Part shown: one piece after another, positions 52,998 to 63,424 of the stretch
Numbering within the stretch: the first letter of the stretch is position 1
Layout: each line of letters starts with the position of its first letter
NCBI GenBank assembly: GCA_015178975.1
Contig: WHVD01000005.1
Location: 1 to 64,000, forward strand
Origin: Hysterangium stoloniferum
Lineage: Eukaryota > Basidiomycota > Agaricomycetes > Hysterangiales > Hysterangiaceae
Reading direction: 5' to 3'
DNA: 64,000 bases
The notes under the pieces: generated by a model
Told to the model about the DNA's origin: nothing
Databases searched by the model: none
What the model saw: only the letters and a program-made list of their open reading frames with translations
Program-made: the position numbers and the translations under genes

Positions 52998-54309
52998 CTT
53001 CAGGGCAAATTGTTTGTTGTGAATGGTCCAGGTGGCACCGGCAAGTCCTTTGTATGGAATACTTTGGCACATGCATGTAGGGCCAAGGGCTACATTGTGC
53101 TTTGTGTTGCATCTTCTGGAATTGCATCAATGATTCTCAAGGGTGGTTGCACTTCTCACAGTACATTTTCAATCCCTGTTCCCTGTGAGAAGGATGCTCT
53201 ATGTCATATCAAAAAGGGTTCAGAAAAAGCAGAGCTCATGAAGAATGTCCAACTGATTATCTGGGATGAAGTTACAATGCAGTCACGTTTCACATGTGAG
53301 GCAGTTGACAGAACCCTGAGGGATTTATTAGACAAGGAGGATCTTCCCTTTGGAGGGATTCCTGTTGCCTGGGAGGGGACTTTCAGCAGACTTTGCCTGT
53401 TGTACCAAAGGGTTCAAAAGAACAGATCATTGGACAATGTATCCAGAAATCAGAACTGTGGAAGCATATCAAGGTACTGTTCTTGAAAAAGAATATGCGG
53501 GTGGACCAGGATGATCCAGACAGTCAACAGTTTGCTCAGTGGCTATTGGATATAGGCCATGGAAAGGATTTACTGTACCTTTGGATCATACAATGGATAT
53601 CCCTCCTCATACATGATCTGTGGTCCAGAAATGTCTGATCTAATTGCAGAGATATATCCAGACATCCATGTGGATAGAGACCAAAGAGATTGGCAAGATG
53701 AAGACTTCTTAGATCAGGCAATTCTGTGTCCAAGGAATTCAGAAGTAGATGAGATTAATTCAGAACTTCTGAATAAATTCCCTGGAGAGAGTCGTGTGTA
53801 CCACAGTGCTGATACTGCAGAAGGAGACAGTGAGACAGAGATGTATCCTGTAGAGTATTTGAACAGCCTGAATTTTGGTGGAATCTCACCGAGTTGACTT
53901 GAGGTGAAGCCAGGAGTACCTTTGATGCTGTTATGGAACATAGATCCACAGAGGGGGCTTTTTCAATGGGACACGATTGTGACTGGTGAAAATGGAAAAT
54001 CATTTGCTTCAAGTGCAGATTCTAACTGGACCATGTACTGGGAAACTGGCATTTCTTTCACGGATCAAAATAATTACAAATGATGATCAACTGCCATTTA
54101 AACTGCATCGTATTCAGTTTCCAGTGCAGTTGGCATTTGCAATGACAATTAACAAGTCACAGGGACAGTCTTTGAAAGTGGTAGGAATAGATTTGAGAAT
54201 GGCAGTGTTTGGACATGGGCAATTGTATGTGGCACTTTCAAGGGGAAGAAGTTGGAATAGGATAAAAATTTTATTAAAAGAGACAAAGAGAACAGAAAAT
54301 ATAGTGTAA
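52998..54309 (+). pseudogene. Helitron Pif1-like helicase relic
   Basis: The helicase part of a Helitron RepHel. Pieces in order: KLFVVNGPGGTGKSFVWNTL (Walker A, 53006-53070), VASSGIASMILKGG and THSTFSIP, LIIWDEVTMQSRF (Walker B, 53250-53290), NSEVDEINSELLNKFPGESRVYHSADTAEGD (53738-53830), YPVEYLNSLNFGGISPS, then GVPLMLLWNIDPQRGL in the same frame, LQVQILTGPCTGKLAFLSRI, and FPVQLAFAMTINKSQGQSLKVVGIDL...HGQLYVALSRG (54115-54245). Several frameshifts and internal losses (between 53400 and 53560) inactivate it. No Rep (HUH) domain is visible upstream, so only the 3' half survives. Confidence 0.92.
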
Positions 54310-54394
54310 AGATGTATTATTAGATTGAAGTTTTAATGTATTTATTGTTTTGATTGAATTTCTTTACAGTGATTGTGATATGTAAATACTTAGA
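54310..54394. other. Short 3' flank of Helitron helicase
   Basis: AT-rich, no feature. A direct repeat starts at 54395. Confidence 0.5.
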
Positions 54395-54545
54395 AGTGCT
54401 CAGAAATACTTAAGAGTCATGGACGTGGGGGGGTTTGGGGGGCTTCACCCACCAACAAGTCGGAGCCTGCAGCAAAGTTGTGGTGCAGGTCACGAAGTGA
54501 CCACCCTGCAGCATAGCAAGGGTTCCCAGGCTTGTATATATGAAT
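54395..54545 (+). repeat. About 150-bp direct repeat, copy 1 (possible Helitron end)
   Basis: Reads ctcagaaatacttaa, then gacgtgggggggtttggggggc, ggagcctgcagcaaagttgtgg, cctgcagcatag and aagggttcc..gcttgtat. The same blocks in the same order lie at 60563-60715. It starts less than 100 bp after the helicase stop. The right copy contains GGGG..CCCC self-complementarity (ggggacgaagcccc) as Helitron 3' hairpins do, but no CTRR end was confirmed. Confidence 0.75.
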
Positions 54546-55079
54546 TTTGCTTGGTGGGTTGTGGGTCCATTTTAGCGCTGGTAGGCACCCAGATTGTGTC
54601 ATCACGGAGGCATTTGTGACACCGCGGAAGCAATTGTGCCATTGCAGTAGTATTTGGCATGCCGTGGGTGTATTATTGCTGCGCTGTGGGAGCATTTTCA
54701 CCTGCATGGAATTATTATGCACGTGCGGAAGTATTCTACACACACATGGAATTATTTTATACACGTGTGGCATTTTCAACCACACACCCATCCACCCGCT
54801 CCCATCCACCATGCACCCATCCACAACACACCCATCCACAATGCACCCATCCACAATGCACCCATCCACGACACACCCACTCCCAATGCACCCACTCCCA
54901 TCCACCACGCACCCACTCCCATCCATGGTGCACCCACTCCCATCCATGGGCACATGCCTGCCTGCCCACTCAGGCACAAACTGGCAAAGCGTGTTCCATT
55001 TGCCAATGCACACACGTGCCACACCTGTTCACAATGTGCTGTGCCCATTTGTGCCCAATTGGGCGCGCACCCTGCACTG
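54546..55079 (+). repeat. Short-unit tandem repeats (cacccatccaca type)
   Basis: 54775-54960 is an array of 12- to 18-bp units such as cacccatccacaatg. It gives long proline/histidine ORFs in several frames on both strands, which are artefacts. 54560-54770 has looser repeats with 'cacacatggaattatt' and related phrases. Confidence 0.85.
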
Positions 55080-56405
55080 ATCCCCCCCTCCAGTTGGTGC
55101 ATGTCCCCTTTCCTTCTCTCTTCAGCCTCCTCTGATCGTCTTCCTCTCTTTCCTCCAGGGATGTTTGTGTCCCCTTTCCTTCTCTCTTTGCCCCCCTCTG
55201 TCTTTCCCCCAGATGGTATGTGTCCCCTTTCCTTCTCTCTTCATCCTCCTCCGAGTGTCCTTCTCTCTGTCCTCCAGCCAGTACATGTTCCTTTTCCCTC
55301 TCTATCCTCCTCTGATTGGCCACCTCTCTTACCTCCAGCCGGTGCACATTCCCTTTCCTTCTCTGATTGGCCTCCTCTCTTTCCCCCAGCTGGTGTGCCT
55401 TCCCTTTCCCTCTCTCTCTGTCCTTTTCTGATCGGCCCCCTCTCTTTCCTCCAGCCAGTGTGTGTTCCATTTCCCACTCTCTATCCTCCTCTGATTGGCC
55501 TCCTCTTTCCTCCAGCCGGTGCATGTTCCTTTTCCCCCTCTCTCTGTCCTCCTCTGATTGCCCCCCTCTCTTTCCTCCAGCCAGTGTGCATTCCCTTTCC
55601 TTCTCTTTCCATCCTCCTCAGATTGGCCTCCTCTCTCTTTCCTCCAGCGTGTGCGTGTACTGTTTCCCTCTTCCTCTCTCCTCCTCTGACTGGCCCTCTC
55701 TCTTTCCTCCAGCTGGTGCATGTACAGTTTCCTTCTCTTTCTGTCTTCCTCTGACTGGCCTCCTCTCTCTTTCCTCCAGCTGGTACATCTACCATATCCT
55801 TCTTCCTCTGTCCTCCTCTGATCGCTGATTGGCCCCCCTCTCTTTCCTTCATCCAGTGTGTGTTCCATTTCCTTCTTCCTCTGTCCTCCTCTGGTCAGCC
55901 TCCTCTTTCTTTCCTCCAGTGAGTGTGTATTGTTTCCTTCACCTTTGTCCTTCTCTGATTGGCCTCCTCTTTCCTCAGTGCATCCTTCTCTCTCCAGCCT
56001 GCTATGATCAGCCTCCTCTCTTTCCTCCAGCCAGTGTGTGTACCATCTCCTTCACTCTCTGTCCTACTCTGATCGGGCCCCTCTCTCTTTCCTCCCGATG
56101 GTGCATGTACCATTTCTTTCTCTCTCCATCCTGCTCTGATCAGCCTCCTCTCTCTTTCCTCCAGGTGGTGCATGTACCCTTTCCTTCTTCCTCCATCCTG
56201 CTCTGAATGGCCCCATCTCTCTTTCCTCCAGGGTGCCTGTGCCGTTTCCTTCTCTCTTTGTCCTTTGATTGACCTCCTCTCTCTTTCCTCCAATGAGTGA
56301 GTGTGTGTACTGTTTCCTTCTCTCTTCCTCCCCATCTGATTGGCCTCCTGTCTGTCCTCCCAGAGGTGTGTCCCCTTTCCTTCTCTCTTTGTCCTCCTCT
56401 GATCA
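55080..56405 (+). repeat. Pyrimidine-rich minisatellite, about 65-80 bp unit
   Basis: About 18 units built on 'tctgattggcctcctctc', 'tttcctccag' and 'ccagtgtgtgttccctttccttctctc' elements. The plus strand is more than 70% C+T. Every unit includes a polypyrimidine tract followed by CAG, i.e. a perfect 3' splice-site look-alike. ORFs across it are compositional. Confidence 0.88.
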
Positions 56406-56839
56406 CAGCAATCCTAAAATAAAAATAATATCCATTAAATAAAAATACAATGCAATAAATTAAAATAAAATGCAGTAAATTAAAATGAAATTCAATAAAT
56501 TAGAATAAAATACAATAAATCAAAATAAAACACATGAATCAAAATGAAATAAGTAAATCAAAATAAATAAATCAGCTGACCACATTAATTAGTTGACTGT
56601 CAATTCAACCATTGGAACCATTCTTCCTTTGGTAACCATTTTTCCTTTTGTAATGATTCATCCTTTTATACATTGTTCCCTTTGTAACTGTTTGTTCATT
56701 TATGTGTTGTTTATTTTGTAATCATCCTTTACTTTGTAACCATTGTTTCCTTTGTAACCATTGTTCCATTTGTAACCATTGTTCCATTTGTAACCATTGT
56801 TCCATTTGTAACCCATTGTTCCTTTTGTAACTGTTATTT
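56406..56839 (+). repeat. AT-rich tandem repeats
   Basis: 56415-56575: irregular aaaataaaatgcaataaatt units. 56600-56830: units of about 18-20 bp around 'ttgtaaccattgttcc'. No gene. Confidence 0.85.
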
Positions 56840-56957
56840 CCAGTCTCTAAACACTTTCCATTCTTTACACAGTTTCCATTCTTTACACAGTTTCCATTCT
56901 TTACACAGTTTCCATTCTTTACACAGTTTCCATTCTTTACACAGTTTCCATTCTTTA
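56840..56957 (+). repeat. 18-bp satellite (cagtttccattctttaca), left part
   Basis: About six copies of an 18-bp unit. The same array resumes at 60290 in the same orientation, showing that the 3.3 kb element between 56958 and 60289 was inserted into it. Confidence 0.92.
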
Positions 56958-57599
56958 CACTGGAGGCACCCCAAGATTTTTGGAGTTGCAAAACCTTCAA
57001 AAAATCTTGCTATTTGGCCAAATTTGCTAAGCATTCTTTGAACTGAAAAACTGTTCGAAAATCTTGAGTTTTAGTAGGTTTTTCTGAGGACAGAAATTGT
57101 ATCTGAAAACCCTAAAGATGTTGATCAGGAAATTCTAAGGAAACATTGTTGGAAATAGCCTATTTTCTGTGGATTTTCTAAATGGGGAAATTCTTAAAAA
57201 ACCCTGGGTTTTGTTAGGTTTTTCCACCCAACAGAATTCTATGAAAATTGTAATAATTTGCCTAGAGAAATCAATTGAAAACAACATATTTCTGCTCAAT
57301 TTTTCTGCTCAGGGAATTGGGTGAAAACTATAATTTTTTACCAGGAAAATCTTGTGCCAAGACAATGTTTTGTTAATGTTTTGTCAAGAGGAAAACCCAT
57401 AATGAAATTCACAATTTAATTATATGGGAAATCATTGAATAATGATAGATTTCAATAAGATTTTCCTTGGCCACAAACACTATGGAAATTCAAAAAATGT
57501 GTTGGTGAAATCTTGAAGAAATTAACAATTTCACATGAGTTTCTTAAAGGTTTTTCAAGATGAGAAACCTTGAACTGATTTTTCCTGATTGAGCATGAT

Positions 57600-58095
57600 T
57601 CACAATTATTTAAGAGGATTGTTTTAGATTCAGGTAGATTCTTTTAGATTCAGATAGATTCTTTTAGATTCAGATAGATTCTTTTAGATTCAGATAGATT
57701 CTTTTAGATTCAGATAGATTCTTTTAGATTGACATAGATGCAGATAGATTATTTTAGATTCAGGTAGATCCTTGTAGATTCAGATAGATTCTTTTAGATT
57801 CTTTTAGATTCAGGTAGATTCTTGTAGATTCAGGTAGATTCTTTTAGATTGAGATAGATTATTTTAGATTCACATAGATTCTTTTAGATTCAGATAGATT
57901 CTTTTGGATTCAGATAGATTCTTTTAGATTCACATAGATTCAGATAGATTATTTTAGATTCAGGTAGATTCTCTGAGATTCAGATAAATTCTTTTAGATT
58001 CAGATAGATTCTTTTAGATTCAGGTAGATTCTTTTAGATTCACATAGATTCAGATAGATTGTTTGAGATTCAGATAGATTCTTTTAGATTCTTTT
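57600..58095 (+). repeat. Internal satellite, agattcttttagattcagat orientation
   Basis: 10-bp based units (agattctttt / agattcagat / agattcacat) in this sense strand up to about 58095. The array continues in the opposite sense afterwards. Confidence 0.93.
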
Positions 58096-58109
58096 AGATT
58101 CACCCTAAA

Positions 58110-59600
58110 CCATAAAAGAATCTATGTGAATCTAAAAGAGTCTATGTGAATCTAAGAGAATCTATGTATCTGAATCTATGTGAATCTATCTGAATCTAAG
58201 AGAATCTATCTGAATCTAAAATAATCTACCTGAATCTAAAAGAATCTATGTGAATCTAAAAGAATCTATCTGAATCTATCTGAATCTAAAATAATCTATC
58301 TGAATGTAAAAGAATCTATCTGAATCTACAAGAATCTACCTGAATCTAAAATAATCTATCTGCATCTATGTGAATCTAAAAGAATCTATCTGAATCTAAA
58401 AGAATCTATCTGAATCTAAAAGAATCTCCCTAAATCTACAGGAATCTACCTGAATCTAAAATAATCTATCTGCATCTATGTCAATTTAAAAGAATCTATC
58501 TGAATCTATGTCAATCTAAAAGAATCTATCTGAATCTATCTGAATTTAAAGGAATCTATCTGAATCTAAAAGAATCCATCTATGTCAATCTAAAAGAATC
58601 TATCTGAATTTATGTCAATCTAAAAGAATCTATCTGAATCTATCTGAATCTAAAAGAATCTATCTGAATCTAAAAGCATCTATCTGAATCTAAAAGAATC
58701 TATCTGAATCCAAAAGAATCTATCTGAATCTAAAAGAATCTATGTGAATCTAAAATAATCTATCTGAATCTAAAAGAATCTACCTGAATCTACAAGAATC
58801 TACCTGAATCTAAAAGAATCTATCTGAATCTAAAAGAATCTAAAAGAATCTAAAAGAATCTAAAAGAATCTAAAAGAATCTAAAAGAATCTATCTGAATC
58901 TATGTGAATCTAAAAGAATCTATGTGAATCTATCTGAATCTATGTGAATCTAAAAGAATCTATGTGAATCTAAAAGAATCTATCTGAATCTACAAGGATC
59001 TACCTGAATCTAAAATAATCTATCTGCATCTAAAAGAATCTACCTGAATCTACAAGAATCTACCTGAATCTAAAAGAATCTATCTGAATCTAAAAGAATC
59101 TATCTGAATCCAAAAGAATCTATCTGAATCTAAAAGAATCTATGTGAATCTAAAAGAATCTACCAGAATCTAAAATAATTTATCTGAATCTAAAAGAATC
59201 TCAAAGAATCTATGTGAATCTAAAAGAATCTACCTGAATCTAAAAGAATCTACCTGAATCTAAAAGAATCTATCTGAATCTACAAGAATCTACCTGAATC
59301 TAAAATAATCTATCTGCATCTAGTCAATCTAAAAGAATCTATCTGAATCTATGTGAATCTAAAAGAATCTAAAAGAATCTATCTGAATCTATCTGAATCT
59401 ATGTGAATCTAAAAGAATCTATCTGAATCTATCTGAATCTATCTGAATCTATGTGAATCTATCTGAATCTAAAAGAATCCATCTGAATCTAAAAGCATCT
59501 ATCTGAATCTAAAAGAATCTATCTGAATCTAAGAGAATCTATCTGAATCTCAAAGAATCTATCTGAATCTAAAAGAATCTACCTGAATCTAAAACAATCC
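58110..59600 (-). repeat. Internal satellite, reversed orientation
   Basis: About 1.5 kb of the same units in reverse complement (aatctatctgaatctaaaag). The switch at 58096-58110 ('caccctaaaccataaaaga') makes the whole element centre palindromic, though the right block is three times longer. Homogeneous sub-blocks, for example repeated aatctaaaag at 58830-58885, indicate recent slippage or unequal exchange. Confidence 0.93.
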
Positions 59601-60289
59601 TCTTAAATATTTGTAAATCCCACTGTACTATTCCAAACAATTGTGAATCATGCTCAATCAGGAAAAATCAGTTCACGGTTTCTCATCTTGAAAAACCTTT
59701 AAGACACTCATGCGAAAATGTTAATTTCTTCAAGATTTCACCAACACATTTTTTGAATTTCCATAATGTTTGTCGCCAAGGAAAATCTTATTAAAATCTA
59801 TCATTATTCAATGATTTCCCATATAATTAAATTGTGAATTTCATTATGGGTTTTCCCCTTGACAAAACATTAACAAAACATTGTCTTGGCACAAGATTTT
59901 CCTGGTAAAAAACTATAGTTTTCACCCAATTCCCTGAGCAGAAAAATTGAGTAGAAATATGTGGTTTTCAATTGATTTCTCTAGGCAAATTATTACAGTT
60001 TTCATAGAATTCTGTTGGGTGGCAAAACCCTAACAAAACCCAGGGTTTTTTAAGAATTTTCCTATTTAGAAAATCCACAGAAAATAGGCTATTTCCAACA
60101 ATGTTTCCTTAGAATTTCCTGATCAACATCTTTAGGGTTTTCAGATACAATTTCTGTCCTCAGAAAAACCTACTAAAACTCAAGATTTTCGAACAGTTTT
60201 TCAGTTCAAAGAATGCTTAGCAAATTTGGCCAAATAGCAAGATTTTCTGAAGGTTTTGCAACTCCAAAAATCTTGGGGTGCCTCCAGTG

Positions 60290-60562
60290 TTACACAGTTT
60301 CCATTCTTTACACAGTTTCCATTCTTTACACAGTTTTCACATTTTTTGTTCTCTAAACACTTTCCATTCTTTACATGGTTTCCACATTTTCTGTCCTCTG
60401 AGCACTTTCTGTTGTCTGAACACCTTCTGTTTCCCAAACACTTTCCATTCTACAAACACTTTCCATTTTACAAACACTTTCCATTCTCTGAACACCTTCC
60501 ATTCTCAGAAGACTTTCTGTATTCTCTGAACACTTTCCATTCTCTGAACACTTTCCATTCAA
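60290..60562 (+). repeat. Resumed satellite and derived repeats
   Basis: 18-bp units (60293-60345) followed by 'actttccattct..gaacac' variants to about 60560. ORFs in this interval (for example 60256-60666) are repeat products. Confidence 0.85.
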
Positions 60563-60715
60563 ACAATGAGTCTCAGAAATACTTAAAATTTGTTGACGTG
60601 GGGGGTTTGGGGACGAAGCCCCCCAACAAGCTGGAGCCTGCAGCAAAGTTGTGGGGCCAGTCGTGAAGCAACCACCCCGCAGCATAGTAAGGGTTCCTAA
60701 GCTTGTATCTATATT
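60563..60715 (+). repeat. About 150-bp direct repeat, copy 2
   Basis: See copy 1 at 54395-54545; about 80-85% identity. Together they bracket the satellite block of 6 kb. Confidence 0.75.
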
Positions 60716-60724
60716 ATGGAGATA

Positions 60725-61125
60725 CAGTGCCATTACATAAGCTCCAAATATGAAAATACTACAAATATTTATATATATAGGAGACTCATTGGAAGGCACT
60801 TTTTGTGAGGTTTGGAGAAGGATTTGTGATATTATGGGGCTACATGCTGTGGGAATGACCTGGGTATTCTTTCAAGATAGATGAGAGGATGGATGGGTAC
60901 CTTTATCTCAAGATTATGTAGGAGAACCTTCAAGCCAGCCTCAACTATTATGGAAAATATGTGGGTGATGTCATCTTTTAGCATTAAGTTCTGAAACACA
61001 TGATCTGGAAGTCCCACGGAGGTTTCCAGTAATTAATTCTGAACACACTTTCTTCTGGGGAATTTCCCATGGAGTCCCTGGGTAATAGGTCTGGGGATAT
61101 TTCGGGGATTAGTAGTACAAGACAG
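60725..61125 (+). pseudogene. Tc1/mariner element, 5' part with transposase middle
   Basis: The plus strand has a subterminal block (attacataagct..aaatactacaaatat, 60732-60765, and ggaga-tcattggaagg) repeated inverted at 62520-62590. The transposase reads VMLWGCMLWEWPGYSF-type residues, KIDERMDGYLYLKIM and NLQASLNYYGKYVGDVIF (60830-60985), the segment just before the second Asp box of Tc1 transposases. The reading is then lost in LTR-like sequence. Confidence 0.75.
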
Positions 61126-62118
61126 TGATATCAGAATAATTACCAGAAGTGGTGTGGTACTGCTGAGATGGACTTGGCTTCAGCTTATGGGCTGTGCCCT
61201 TGTACACTCATTCAGGTGTCCATATTTCGAGCTGACAGAATGCATACAGGAAGATGCAGATTCTGGAATTCCCGTGGGAGTTCTAGGAATTGAGTGTGCA
61301 GACAGACAAGAGGACTACATAGAGACTGGATCGGGATGAGGGTGTAACTTGTTTGAGGGTGTAACTTGTTTGAGATTGAAACTGGATTCTAAGTACATGA
61401 ATATAAGAGACTTATATAGACTGGGAATGTAATAATACCAAATCTGGTATTAATGAGAGGCAGAACTATTAAACATAAAACAAAACAAGTAAATACCAAA
61501 CTAGGTATTAGGGACAGAATGGAACAGGAGTGCATGACAGGTCATTAGACCATAACGGGAACAGGGCTCTGTTAGAGGGGTTCTGGGGAGTCCGGTCAGG
61601 GTCCAGTGACTGGTCTGTGAGATACAGAGTGTTGGGTGAATATAGGGTGGAGTCCAGAGTCCAGTGGAGTCCGACGACTGGTACATGAGACACATGACAG
61701 ACCATTTAACCATAATGGGAGCAGGGTTCTATGCTCTGTTAGAGGGGTTCCGGGAGTCCGGTCGGAGTCCAGTGACTGGTCCGTGAGATACAGAGTGTCG
61801 GGTATAGACTGGTTGGATGTGCAGGGGGTCCGGTGGAGTCCAAGGACTGGTGCATGAGACACAGAGGGTTAGGTGCAGACAGGTGTGTCAGACAGGTATG
61901 TCGGGTATGGACAGGTGTGATGGATGGGTCCTGGTGGGAACTCCAGTTGTGACTGTATGTTAGGTTCCATACAGTGGGTCAGGTGCATATAGGGTGGAGT
62001 CTGGGTCCCAGCGGGTTATTTGGTAGTGGGTATAGAGAGTCAGGTACAGATAGAGTGGGTGCATACAGAGAGTCAGGCATAAACAAGTTGACATGTGGGC
62101 TCTGGTGGGAACTCTGGT
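61126..62118 (+). mobile_element. LTR-like insertion (family D) within the Tc1 relic
   Basis: It contains the conserved hairpin motif at 61170-61202, 'accaaatctggtatta' and 'accaaactaggtatta' palindromes at 61437 and 61495 like those of family B, several tandem 'ggtccagtgactggtc.gtgagatacagagt' units (61607 and 61770) and ends near ggttgtaactataca. The exact ends and target duplication are not established. Confidence 0.6.
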
Positions 62119-62164
62119 TGTAACTATACAAAATAGAGGGTCGGGAGCATGTTGGACAGGGTCC

Positions 62165-62725
62165 GGGAGCCTGGAGGCTGGCAGGTTTTCCAGTTCCTGA
62201 TATTTAGAAAGATCATGACCCTGAACACACCTGCAAGAAGGCCCAGACTGGGTTTCAAGATAATGATTTTAATGTCCTCCCATGGCCAGCACAGTTTCCA
62301 GACCTCAACCCCATTGAATACTTGTGGGATCATAAAAAGAGGAGGCTAAGGGATACTGGAGTTGTGAGAGGGTGGAGGAGGAGGAGAACAAGATTGATGT
62401 AGAGGTGTGTCAGAATTTGATTGAGAGTATGCCTAGAAGGGTTGCAAGTGTGTTGAAGGAAAAGGACAGCCATACTAAGTACTGAATATTAGTAGTTTTG
62501 TGGGTCAGAGTTGTTGGCCATAAAACCCTTCCAATGAATCTCCTGTATATATATATTTGTAGTATTTCCACATTTGTAGCTTATGTAATGGGGTTGTATT
62601 TAAACAATCTAGATATGATAGAGCATATTCATAAATATTTTTGATATTTTTGCAATTTTCTCCTCTGAGTTATCAAGGATATACATCTGAAGTACCAAAC
62701 ATTGGAAGGGTTTTTTGAGTCACTG
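62165..62725 (+). pseudogene. Tc1/mariner element, 3' part with transposase C-terminus and TIR
   Basis: FRKDHDPEHTCKKAQTGFQ (second Asp box), FNVLPWPAQFPDLNPIEYLWDHKKRRLRDTG (third acidic box), then in another frame LIESMPRRVASVLKEKDSHTKY-stop (62415-62484). The right terminus is attggaagggttttttgagtcactg (62701-62725) followed by TA, whose complement begins CAGTGACTC. The ORF is interrupted between VGDVIF and FRKDHD by the LTR. Confidence 0.85.
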
Positions 62726-62727
62726 TA

Positions 62728-63030
62728 GAGATACTAGAGAGTGCATCTTATCCCAAAGATTAAACCATAACCCAGAGAACCTTGTTTAACTATGATGTTT
62801 GTGCATACATATTTCAAAAAAGTATACAAGTCTTAAAGATGAAATTTTGGGATAATGAAATTTAAACCCCTAAAATATGCAGTCATAGCCAGAGGAAATA
62901 GTCTCACTTAAAAATATGAGGATTTTTCCACAAAGTTTTGCATATTCAATAAATTGTGACTATCCTCCCTGCTCCAGCCATTAAATACAGCTTGATCTTA
63001 ACCAACCCATATACTACACCACATCTGTGT
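62728..63030. other. No gene recognised
   Basis: AT-rich flank without ORFs or repeats seen. Confidence 0.4.
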
Positions 63031-63424
63031 GTCACTGCAGCAAACAGTTTATTGCCTCCCCCAGTTGAGCTTCTGGCACCAATCAGGATTCCTTGTCACC
63101 TCTAGTTGAGCTTCTGACAATAACCCTACCCCCTGGTCACCTCTAGTTGAGCTTCTGACCCAATCAGTATTCCCTGCCACCTCTAATTGAGCTTCTGGTA
63201 ATAATCCTACATCCTTGTCACCTCTAGTTGAGCTTCTGACAAGAGTTCTGTTCCCTTGCCACCTCTTAGTTGAGTAGCTGGCCTTTATATTACTTTTCCA
63301 CCTCTAGTTGAGTTGTTGGCTATCAATTAAAGTAATAAACAATCTTGGATACCTTTGCTTGAAATTTGAAATATAATTTGAGTAGTAGCCTTTATTACTC
63401 TTCCATCTCTAGTTGAGTTGTTGG
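63031..63424 (+). repeat. About 55-bp minisatellite
   Basis: Seven units marked by 'cacctctagttgagcttctg' (63061, 63101, 63138, 63177, 63218, 63262 and onwards, with a later variant 'gagttgttgg'). Unit spacing is about 40-57 bp. It ends at an LTR start at 63425. Confidence 0.85.

Larger units (their letters stand above)
56958..60289. mobile_element. CACTA-like fold-back element with TTA target duplication
   Basis: Ends CACTGGAGGCACCCCAAG ... CTTGGGGTGCCTCCAGTG. TTA precedes the left end (56955-56957) and follows the right end (60290-60292); removing the element and one TTA restores the interrupted 18-bp satellite. Terminal CACTG with a 3-bp duplication is the signature of the CACTA (En/Spm) superfamily. 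The terminal inverted repeats are about 650-690 bp long (56958-57620 with 59600-60289, about 90% identical by eye). The interior is purely satellite. It encodes nothing and would need a transposase in trans. Confidence 0.82.

Noticed and set aside
54417..56406. Many overlapping ORFs of 70-366 codons (Pro/His-rich and Ser/Leu/Pro-rich)
   Set aside because: They lie in all frames of simple tandem repeats; the long 366-codon ORF simply follows the pyrimidine-rich array.
57600..59600. CRISPR-like regularly spaced repeats
   Set aside because: The units are contiguous 10-bp satellite variants with no unique spacers, in a eukaryotic context.
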